From Candidatus Omnitrophota bacterium (GTDB taxonomy: Bacteria; Omnitrophota; Omnitrophia; Omnitrophales; JACROU01): 5,001 bases of DNA. The notes under the pieces are model-generated. The model ran no database searches. It had not been told where the DNA came from and was given only the letters and a program-made list of their open reading frames with translations. The position numbers were made by a program, and so were the translations under genes. Of the stretch, positions 1 through 5,001 are shown piece by piece. Location of the stretch: positions 1 to 5,001 of the forward strand of contig JACQQR010000195.1 of NCBI GenBank assembly GCA_016206875.1, given 5' to 3'. Within the stretch, counting starts at the first letter, position 1. Each line of letters opens with the position of its first letter.

Positions 1-1487
1 CAAGCCTTATTCTTCAAGGGTTTGCCTTGTCACAGACTGCCTCCCGCGGAGGGACGCTTGCCCTGATGATCGCGGCAGTTTTTATGTTGAGTGTTTTATG
101 GTTACGAAAAATGGGGATAAAAACCTTTTTGATTTTTTCAGTCAGCTTGTGTCTGGGGATGGCCCTATTCTGCTTATTATTTTTTCCGGTGCTTTTTGCT
201 AAATTCCAAACGCTTACACAAACGGATTTGGCTGTGTATTTCCGTTTGTCCCGCTGGCAAGACACATGGAATATGTTCAGGGATTTTTCATGGTTTGGAA
301 TCGGCGTGGGCGGTTTTCAGGAATTGTACCCGCTGTACAAGAGCATCCCTGAAAAGCCGATTTTTGATCAATTCCGTTTTTTTTACGCTGAAAATGAATA
401 TATTCAGGCGCTTGCCGAATTAGGCATTGTGGGCTGCGGCATCCTATCTGCTTTGGTGATTGTATTGGCCCGCTCCGTGGTCCGAATGTGGCTTCGTGTG
501 CAAAGTAAAACGCTATTCTGGATTTCGCTGGGTTTGGCCTCCGGCGCCGCCGGCATGCTGGCGCATAGTTTCTTTGATTTCCCCATGCATATCCCTTCCA
601 ATATGGCCTTGTTTTCGGTGTTCGGAGGGGTTCTCTGGCGCATGAGCCGTTCTTATGCTGCAATGCCTTCCGGAATCAAAGAAGAAAGAGAAGAGGTGCT
701 CGCGCCCAGCCGCGCTTCTTGGGCCCGGCGAAGAATTTTTGGCTCCGGAGTTTTCGTGCTGATTGTATTATGGATAGCGCTTCCTTTTTTGTGGCGTCAG
801 TGGATTACCGAACATTATTATCTTAAGGCAAAAAAAAAGTTGGACGCCATGAGCATTCATAACCAAGTTCATTTGCCGGAACTGGAAGCCAGCCAAGGCT
901 TTCTCGAACAGGCGGTGAGATGGGATAGCCGCCAAGCCCGGATTCAATATGAATTCGCGAGACTTTATTTATTTCGCTCAAACCTTGTGGCAGGCGCTTC
1001 TTCTTCTCTTCCTTCTTCCGGCGGCGAAGATGGGCTCCGGCTTGCCGAGCAGTTTCTTCTGGGAGCCATTCAGCGGTTTCCGTTGGATGGAGAATATTTT
1101 TGTCTTTTGGGGCAATTGTACGAACGTCAGAATAAAAAAGAATCGGCAAGAACCTACTACGAGCGGGCGATCTACCTGGAGCCTCAGAACGCTTATTACA
1201 AATTTAATCTGGCTCGGAACCGGCTGTCGGCGGGGGATCTTTTGTTCAGCCGCGAGCTTTGCAGGCAGATACTTGAATACAATCCGAGTTATATTGCGGC
1301 CATTTTTGAATTTATTCCTCAATATCCGGGTTGGATTACCGAAAAAAATTGGCTGGAATTGATTCCGGATGGGGAAAATCACTGGTTAGTGGCGAAGAGG
1401 CTGATGGATTATCTGGACGAAAAAGGAAACAGTTCTCTGGCTGCCCTGATTCAAACCACTATGAATCAGTGGCAAATCCAACCGTAG
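1..1487 (+). CDS. O-antigen ligase/polymerase (Wzy_C-type) membrane protein with C-terminal TPR repeats, 5' partial
   Basis: The frame is open from the left edge (first whole codon at 3) to TAG at 1485-1487. A TTG at 27 falls inside a conserved-looking segment and is not a credible start, so the N-terminus and several membrane helices are missing. Visible in order: SQTASRGG (30-53), typical of Wzy_C proteins; hydrophobic segments near 57-105 and 123-200; a polar loop with SRW and GIGVGGF; AENEYIQALAELGIVG (387-434); helices near 429-482 and 510-572; HSFFDFPMHIP (564-596), also a family hallmark; and a last helix at 735-794. The roughly 230-residue tail carries two clear 34-residue TPR units (1089-1190 and 1191-1292) and probably a degenerate one upstream. 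The family joins undecaprenyl-linked glycans to lipid A core or to each other, or glycosylates proteins, at the periplasmic face. Ligase, Wzy polymerase and PglL-like transferase cannot be separated here. The histidine of the ligase H(X10)G motif is replaced by Glu at 390-392. Confidence 0.87.
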   Translation, partial: SLILQGFALSQTASRGGTLALMIAAVFMLSVLWLRKMGIKTFLIFSVSLCLGMALFCLLFFPVLFAKFQTLTQTDLAVYFRLSRWQDTWNMFRDFSWFGIGVGGFQELYPLYKSIPEKPIFDQFRFFYAENEYIQALAELGIVGCGILSALVIVLARSVVRMWLRVQSKTLFWISLGLASGAAGMLAHSFFDFPMHIPSNMALFSVFGGVLWRMSRSYAAMPSGIKEEREEVLAPSRASWARRRIFGSGVFVLIVLWIALPFLWRQWITEHYYLKAKKKLDAMSIHNQVHLPELEASQGFLEQAVRWDSRQARIQYEFARLYLFRSNLVAGASSSLPSSGGEDGLRLAEQFLLGAIQRFPLDGEYFCLLGQLYERQNKKESARTYYERAIYLEPQNAYYKFNLARNRLSAGDLLFSRELCRQILEYNPSYIAAIFEFIPQYPGWITEKNWLELIPDGENHWLVAKRLMDYLDEKGNSSLAALIQTTMNQWQIQP

Positions 1488-1489
1488 GA
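1486..1489 (+). promoter_or_regulatory. Shine-Dalgarno site for the methyltransferase gene
   Basis: AGGA lies 5 nt before the ATG at 1495 and overlaps the TAG stop of the upstream ligase-like gene. A ribosome finishing the first gene is therefore already at the start site of the second. The match to the anti-SD sequence is short and the spacing is at the close end of the usual range. Confidence 0.5.
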
Positions 1490-1494
1490 TTTTT

Positions 1495-2232
1495 ATGACC
1501 ACTCATTTTGATGAACGGATTATTCCGCAGGAAACTTCCAAGGGGATTATTTCGCTGCATCTGGCCAGATACAAATTTGCAAGCCCCTATTGCGATCGCA
1601 AACGGGTGCTGGACATTGCTTGCGGAGCCGGGTATGGAACTTCGTATCTTTCGCAATGCGCTGCTTCACTCGTCGGGGTGGATCTTTCAGCCGACGCGAT
1701 TGCGTATGCCAAAAAACACTATGCCAAAGACAACAGCGTATTTTACGTCATGGACGCATGTTCTATACAACTGGATGAAGGCACTTTTGACGCAGTTTGT
1801 TCGTTTGAAACGATTGAGCATCTTTCCAAGGTGGAAGATTATTTAAAGGGGATTACGCGTGTGTTAAAACCGGACGGAATTTATATTGTTTCCACTCCGC
1901 ACGTGAAGAAAACAAATCCGTCTCCTGAAAATCCGTTTCATGTGGTGGAATGGTCACCCGAAGATTTTACAAAATTATTAAGCCGTTATTTTTCTTCCGT
2001 TGTGTTGTTTGGACAAACCAGAAGGCAAAGCGCGCTGCACCGGTTTCTCCAAAAAGCGGATTTTCTCCGGCTGCGGCAAAAACTGTATTCTCTGAAAGCG
2101 GCCGGCTTTATCAGCAAAGCAGTGCGCACAACCCCGTTTAATGAAATGGAGCTGCAAGATTTTGAATTCAGGAAGAACGATTTCCGGCACGCCCAGTACA
2201 TCGTTGGGGTTTGCCAAGGGCCGCGGAAGTGA
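1495..2232 (+). CDS. Class I SAM-dependent methyltransferase (Methyltransf_11/23-like)
   Basis: This is a complete 245-residue cytoplasmic protein from ATG 1495 to TGA 2230-2232. The Rossmann-like SAM-binding core is plain: motif I VLDIACGAGYG (residues 38-48), the acidic residue closing beta-2 in GVDLS (D63), an adenine-contacting Asp in VMDAC (D87), motif IV FDAVCSFETIEHL (98-110), and the post-core VLKPDG (123-128). The N-terminal stretch ending HLARYKFA (22-29) is the cap seen in methyltransferases of surface-polysaccharide clusters. The last 80 or so residues, after STPHVKK, are basic and less conserved and probably help choose the acceptor. Between a ligase-type gene and a glycosyltransferase, the likely role is O-methylation of a sugar in the glycan or of its non-reducing end. 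That role is inferred from context; the fold assignment is secure and the substrate is unknown. It starts 7 nt after the upstream stop and overlaps the next gene by 4 nt. Confidence 0.9.
   Translation: MTTHFDERIIPQETSKGIISLHLARYKFASPYCDRKRVLDIACGAGYGTSYLSQCAASLVGVDLSADAIAYAKKHYAKDNSVFYVMDACSIQLDEGTFDAVCSFETIEHLSKVEDYLKGITRVLKPDGIYIVSTPHVKKTNPSPENPFHVVEWSPEDFTKLLSRYFSSVVLFGQTRRQSALHRFLQKADFLRLRQKLYSLKAAGFISKAVRTTPFNEMELQDFEFRKNDFRHAQYIVGVCQGPRK
2216..2220 (+). promoter_or_regulatory. Shine-Dalgarno site deciding the GTG start of the first GT4 gene
   Basis: AAGGG lies 8 nt before GTG 2229, a good spacing. An alternative TTG at 2211 lies upstream of this site and would place it inside the coding sequence. 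The site therefore favours GTG 2229, which also gives the expected GT4 N-terminus MKVAHVIVGGEVSGG. Confidence 0.55.
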
Positions 2233-3371
2233 AAGTTGCTCATGTCATTGTGGGAGGGGAAGTCTCCGGCGGACAAATAGTCTGTCAGAGTATTGTGGAA
2301 GCCCTCCAGGCACGCGGCGACGGGGTTATTGTGATTTCTCCAACCCCGGGTGCTTTTGCCGATCGAATGCAGGCGCAAGGAATTCCCGTTTTTTTTATTC
2401 CCTTCGCCAAGTCCTACCATATGCAAAACGCCTTTTCTTTTGCGGCGTTACTGCGCAGAGAGAAAATAGATTTGGTGCATACCCACGCAATGGTTACGGC
2501 GAATATTCCGGCCAGGCTCGGAGCGTTTTGGGCCGGGGTTCCGGTGATTTCTCATATCCATATCCCGAATTATTTCAGCAAAGGGCCTCTGATACGCCTC
2601 TACCAAAAAGCCTTTGACACTATAACCTCCGCCTTCTGCGCGCGGCTCATTGCCGTTTCAGAGTCAGTCCGGCGGGCGCTGCTTTGCCAAGGAATTTCCC
2701 AAAAGCAAATCACTCTCATTTATAATGGTATTTGCCCGGACAAAACTATTCCTCAGCGAACGCGTGCGGATGTCTTTCATGAGTTTGGACTGACCCCTTC
2801 CACGAAGTTAATCGGGACCGTGGGGAGGCTTTGCCCCGTAAAAGGGCAGCAAGAGTTTATTCTGGCAGCGAAGCGAGTTTTGTCCCGGTTCCCGCAAGCC
2901 CGGTTCTTCATTGTCGGAAAAGATCTTGAAACCGGCGGCCGGTATGAACAATATTTAAGAGAGCTTACGCGGGCGGAAGGCATTGATGCATCCTGCGTTT
3001 TTACCGGTTATCGTTCGGACGTTTTGGATCTGGTGAATGCTTTTGACTTTTTTGTGCTTCCTTCTTACACGGAAGGATTGCCCATCACGATTCTGGAAGC
3101 CATGGCATTGAAAAAAGCCGTGATTGCCACACGGGTGGGAGGGGTCCCGGAAATTGTAGTGGATCAGGAAACGGGACTCTGTATCAAACCGGGGGATATT
3201 TCGGGGTTAGAGGAGGCCATGGCCTATTTATTAACCCATGAAGAAAAAGCAGGCGAAATGGGGCGAAGGGGTCACGAGCGCATTCAGCGCTATTTTCTGG
3301 AAGAAAAGATGCTGAATGAGGTGCTGGCTTTGTATGATCAAATTATAAATAAGACGCGAGGACTTGCATGA
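2229..3371 (+). CDS. Glycosyltransferase family 4 (GT-B fold), complete
   Basis: The chosen start is GTG 2229, giving 380 residues; a TTG at 2211 would add six. The N-terminal acceptor domain has MKVAHVIVGG then SGG (residues 13-15), KIDLVHTHAM (79-88, with the HTH signature) and PVISHIHIP (105-113). AVSES (142-146) and IYNGI (164-168) mark the approach to the domain hinge. The C-terminal donor domain has GTVGRLCPVKG (196-206, with the R200 and K205 expected to contact donor phosphates), FFIVG (226-230), VFTGYRSDV (257-265), and the E-x7-E motif E282-GLPITIL-E290, followed by VGGVPEIV. All expected GT4 landmarks are present and the length is normal. It is a retaining transferase using a nucleotide-sugar donor at the cytoplasmic membrane face. 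Donor and acceptor cannot be read from sequence. It overlaps the methyltransferase gene by 4 nt (GTGA) and the epimerase gene by 4 nt (ATGA), implying coupled translation. Confidence 0.93.
   Translation: MKVAHVIVGGEVSGGQIVCQSIVEALQARGDGVIVISPTPGAFADRMQAQGIPVFFIPFAKSYHMQNAFSFAALLRREKIDLVHTHAMVTANIPARLGAFWAGVPVISHIHIPNYFSKGPLIRLYQKAFDTITSAFCARLIAVSESVRRALLCQGISQKQITLIYNGICPDKTIPQRTRADVFHEFGLTPSTKLIGTVGRLCPVKGQQEFILAAKRVLSRFPQARFFIVGKDLETGGRYEQYLRELTRAEGIDASCVFTGYRSDVLDLVNAFDFFVLPSYTEGLPITILEAMALKKAVIATRVGGVPEIVVDQETGLCIKPGDISGLEEAMAYLLTHEEKAGEMGRRGHERIQRYFLEEKMLNEVLALYDQIINKTRGLA
3358..3362 (+). promoter_or_regulatory. Shine-Dalgarno site for the epimerase gene
   Basis: GAGGA sits 5 nt before ATG 3368, inside the last codons of the GT4 gene. 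It is the strongest of the ribosome binding sites at gene junctions here. With the ATGA overlap it supports both re-initiation and independent initiation at this start. Confidence 0.6.
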
Positions 3372-4432
3372 AGGTTTTTATTACAGGAGGTGCTGGTTTT
3401 ATCGGCTCTCACGTGGCTGAATATTACGCCCAACGGGGAGAACAGGTTGTCATCTACGACAATCTCAGCCGTTTGGCCTTGATGGGAAAAATGGATTCGC
3501 CTTATTTGCATAATTGGGATTATCTGTCGAAATATGCGCATTTGAAGCGGGTCCGGGCTGACATTCTGGATATGGATACGCTCAAGGCCGAGATGAAAGG
3601 GGCGGATGTTGTAGTTCACACCGCGGGCCAAACCGCTGTTACCACCTCGTATCAAGACCCGTTGCTTGACTTTCGCGTCAATGCATTGGGCACGCTCCAT
3701 GTATTGGAAGCCGCCCGCATGCAATCGAAGGCACCGGCAATTGTGTACTGCTCCACGAATAAAGTATACGGCACCCATGTGAATCAGATAGCCATCGAAG
3801 AAACTCCAACCCGGTATCAATTTTCAGATCCAAATTTCAAATTGGGAATTCCCGAGACCTTCGATATAGACCATTGTGAGCGCTCTCCTTATGGCTGCTC
3901 CAAGCTCGCAGGAGATTTGTATATGCAAGATTACGCATCTCATCTCGGGCTTAAAATCGGCATTTTCCGTATGTCGTGCATCTACGGGCCCAGGCAGATG
4001 GGTGTGGAGGATCAGGGATGGCTGGCCTGGTTTTCCATCGCCGCATTTCGCGGAGATCCCGTTACTTTCTACGGAAACGGAAAACAAGTGCGCGATGTGT
4101 TATTTGTCTCGGATCTTGTCAAGGCATTCGATGCCTTTGTTTGCAGGGCCAAGACTTCTGATATTTTTAATATGGGAGGCGGGCCCCGGAACGTGCTTTC
4201 CTTGATTGAACTGTGCGGCTTGCTGAAGCAAATGCTGGGTAAAGAATCCCGTCGATTATACGAAGATTGGCGCCCCAACGACCAAAAGGTATATATTTCG
4301 GATATCCGTAAAGCCCGCGAAGTGCTTGGCTGGGAACCCCGGACAGCGCCTGATGAAGGGGTAGCCGAATTAGTGGAGTGGGTAAGGAAAAATCAAACGC
4401 TTTTTTCCAGCCCGCCACTCATCAGCGCTTGA
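3368..4432 (+). CDS. NAD-dependent sugar epimerase, CDP-paratose/tyvelose 2-epimerase (RfbE/Tyv)-like extended SDR
   Basis: This complete 354-residue protein starts at ATG 3368 behind a good ribosome site. The N-terminal Rossmann fold has G7-x-x-G10-x-x-G13 (TGGAGFIGS) and VVIYDNLSR, whose D31 should bind the NAD adenosine ribose, placing it with NAD-preferring extended SDRs. HTAGQTAVTTS (84-94), STNKVYG (129-135, catalytic Ser/Thr) and SPYGCSK (173-179, catalytic Y175 and K179) complete the active site. The blocks STNKVYG, SPYGCSK, DQGW (215-218), GNGKQVRDVL (236-245) and the late DQ-V-(Y/F) region (305-309) correspond, from memory, to Salmonella RfbE, which converts CDP-paratose to CDP-tyvelose by epimerisation at C2 through an NAD-dependent 4-keto or 2-keto route. 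The protein is slightly longer than that roughly 338-residue enzyme, with extra residues around 36-58. No CDP-dideoxysugar synthesis genes lie in the window, so another nucleotide sugar may be the substrate. Epimerase function is well supported; the exact sugar is not. Confidence 0.88.
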   Translation: MKVFITGGAGFIGSHVAEYYAQRGEQVVIYDNLSRLALMGKMDSPYLHNWDYLSKYAHLKRVRADILDMDTLKAEMKGADVVVHTAGQTAVTTSYQDPLLDFRVNALGTLHVLEAARMQSKAPAIVYCSTNKVYGTHVNQIAIEETPTRYQFSDPNFKLGIPETFDIDHCERSPYGCSKLAGDLYMQDYASHLGLKIGIFRMSCIYGPRQMGVEDQGWLAWFSIAAFRGDPVTFYGNGKQVRDVLFVSDLVKAFDAFVCRAKTSDIFNMGGGPRNVLSLIELCGLLKQMLGKESRRLYEDWRPNDQKVYISDIRKAREVLGWEPRTAPDEGVAELVEWVRKNQTLFSSPPLISA

Positions 4433-4441
4433 GCAATTAAA

Positions 4442-5001
4442 ATGCGAATTGGCATTGATGCAACGCATATCCAAAAGCACGGAAAAGGCGTCTCACGGTA
4501 TTTAAAAAACATTATTCCCGCGTTGGCACAGCGCGCGAGCCGGTATCAATATTACGTGTTTTGTAACAAAAGAGAACCGGTTGATTTTGGAATTTCAAAA
4601 CCAAATTGGAAATTTATTCCGGTTTCAGTGGGCTCAGCGTTTTGGTTTCAGCAAGTCGGACTGCCATTTTTGTTTCGAAAGCACCGCTTAGACCTTGTGC
4701 ACACGGCGTACGATAATTTGGCCTGCTGGACTTGCATACCTTCTGTGATTTATTTATTCGAAATTCCCGACTACCGGCTCGCTTCCGGCTTGGGTCCGGC
4801 GGGGGGCCGGTGGTATCAAGATTGGGTCAAGAAATTTTATAAAATGAATTTTCCAAAAACAATTCGAAACTCTCTTGTGGTGGCCGCCAGCTCGGATTTC
4901 ACTCGAAAAGATCTGCTGGAAAAATATTTTTTGCCCGAGGCACGGGTTCAAGTGGTTTATGCCGCCCACGAACCGGATTTTCAACCCCAGAGCGACCCGG
5001 A
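4442..5001 (+). CDS. Glycosyltransferase family 4-like protein, N-terminal part, 3' partial
   Basis: An open frame runs from ATG 4442 to the right edge without a stop, giving 186 whole codons plus two bases. It starts with MRIGIDATHIQKHGKGVSRY, the usual opening of a GT4 subfamily (MxIGIDAxxl...GigRY). It then shows WFQQVGLPFLFRKHRLDLVH (68-87, like WEQ.GLP..L....D..H), PSVIYLFEIPDYR (100-112), and VVAASSDFTRKDLLEKYF (146-163), like the VSEFT..D collar, ending near the hinge at VQVVYAAHEPDF (169-180). Only the acceptor domain is visible; the donor domain with E-x7-E should lie downstream. The gene follows the epimerase by 9 nt with only a weak ribosome site (GAG at 4431-4433, 8 nt away), so it is probably translated from the same message. 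It looks somewhat more AT-rich than the genes before it. The position where many relatives have His-Asp reads Phe-Glu here (106-107). Sugar specificity is unknown. Confidence 0.85.
   Translation, partial: MRIGIDATHIQKHGKGVSRYLKNIIPALAQRASRYQYYVFCNKREPVDFGISKPNWKFIPVSVGSAFWFQQVGLPFLFRKHRLDLVHTAYDNLACWTCIPSVIYLFEIPDYRLASGLGPAGGRWYQDWVKKFYKMNFPKTIRNSLVVAASSDFTRKDLLEKYFLPEARVQVVYAAHEPDFQPQSDP

Noticed and set aside
27..29. TTG as the start of the first gene
   Set aside because: The frame is open to the left edge and the codons before TTG continue a hydrophobic segment. The SRGG motif that follows is internal in this family, so the gene is truncated by the window.
277..663. 128-codon antisense open frame, and a similar one at 404-643
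   Set aside because: Both lie opposite the well-supported Wzy_C domain, have Arg/Pro-rich composition with no recognisable motif, and lack a ribosome site. They are complements of a real gene.
823..1382. Overlapping open frames of 108-137 codons on both strands (823-1149 -, 949-1362 +, 978-1382 -)
   Set aside because: All are contained in the TPR tail of the first gene, whose frame shows clear TPR consensus. The Lys/Arg-rich runs in the antisense frame come from the pyrimidine tract.
2211..2213. TTG as the start of the first GT4 gene
   Set aside because: It would add six non-conserved residues (MPRAAE) before the beta-1 strand and deepen the overlap. GTG 2229 has a well-spaced AAGGG and the usual N-terminus.
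2141..2617. 158-codon + frame spanning the methyltransferase/GT4 junction, and the antisense frame 1986-2426
   Set aside because: They cross two motif-supported genes and have Ser/Arg/Gly-rich sequence without domain features.
2929..2943. Near-palindrome accggcggccggt as a possible stem or terminator
   Set aside because: It is short, has no T-run after it, and lies within a conserved coding region of the GT4 donor domain.
3385..3391. AGGAGGT, a perfect Shine-Dalgarno-like string inside the epimerase gene
   Set aside because: It encodes Gly codons of the TGGAGFIG loop, and no in-frame start follows at useful spacing.
3338..3820. 160-codon antisense frame over the epimerase start
   Set aside because: It is opposite the strongly conserved SDR N-terminus, and its apparent length comes from codon bias of the real gene.
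4754..4984. 76-codon antisense frame near the right end
   Set aside because: The + strand frame here encodes a recognisable GT4 acceptor domain that runs off the window, so this is its shadow.

Overview
The window is a densely packed, single-strand segment of a bacterial cell-surface polysaccharide locus (O-antigen, capsule or exopolysaccharide). Five genes run left to right on the + strand with almost no intergenic DNA. Both end genes are cut by the window edges. No rRNA, tRNA, CRISPR, insertion sequence, phage gene, promoter or terminator could be supported, and no stretch over 300 bases lacks a gene.

Layout. (1) Positions 1-1487: C-terminal part of a multi-spanning membrane protein of the O-antigen ligase/polymerase (Wzy_C) type with a TPR-containing tail. 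(2) 1495-2232: a class I SAM-dependent methyltransferase. (3) 2229-3371: a complete GT4-family (GT-B fold) glycosyltransferase, best started at a GTG that overlaps the previous stop. (4) 3368-4432: an extended-SDR NAD-dependent sugar epimerase closely resembling the CDP-paratose/CDP-tyvelose 2-epimerase (RfbE/Tyv) family. (5) 4442-5001: the N-terminal 186 codons of a second GT4-like glycosyltransferase, running off the right edge.

How they work together (inference). The epimerase would adjust a nucleotide-activated sugar. The two glycosyltransferases would use activated sugars to build a lipid-linked oligosaccharide on the cytoplasmic face. The methyltransferase would modify a sugar or chain end. 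The Wzy_C protein would polymerise the glycan or transfer it to its acceptor on the far side of the inner membrane. Junctions of 7 nt, a 4-nt GTGA overlap, a 4-nt ATGA overlap and 9 nt indicate one polycistronic message with translational coupling in the middle. Its promoter must lie upstream of the window.

Organism. The sequence shows mid-range GC by eye, Shine-Dalgarno-led starts and an O-antigen-ligase-type protein, which fits a Gram-negative bacterium. The TPR-tailed ligase and gene mix recall environmental or uncultured lineages, but I cannot assign a phylum from this sequence.

I do not see a previously undescribed system. The points most worth a second look are the Wzy_C protein, where the histidine of the ligase H(X10)G motif is a glutamate, and the tyvelose-epimerase-like enzyme with no CDP-dideoxysugar genes in view.
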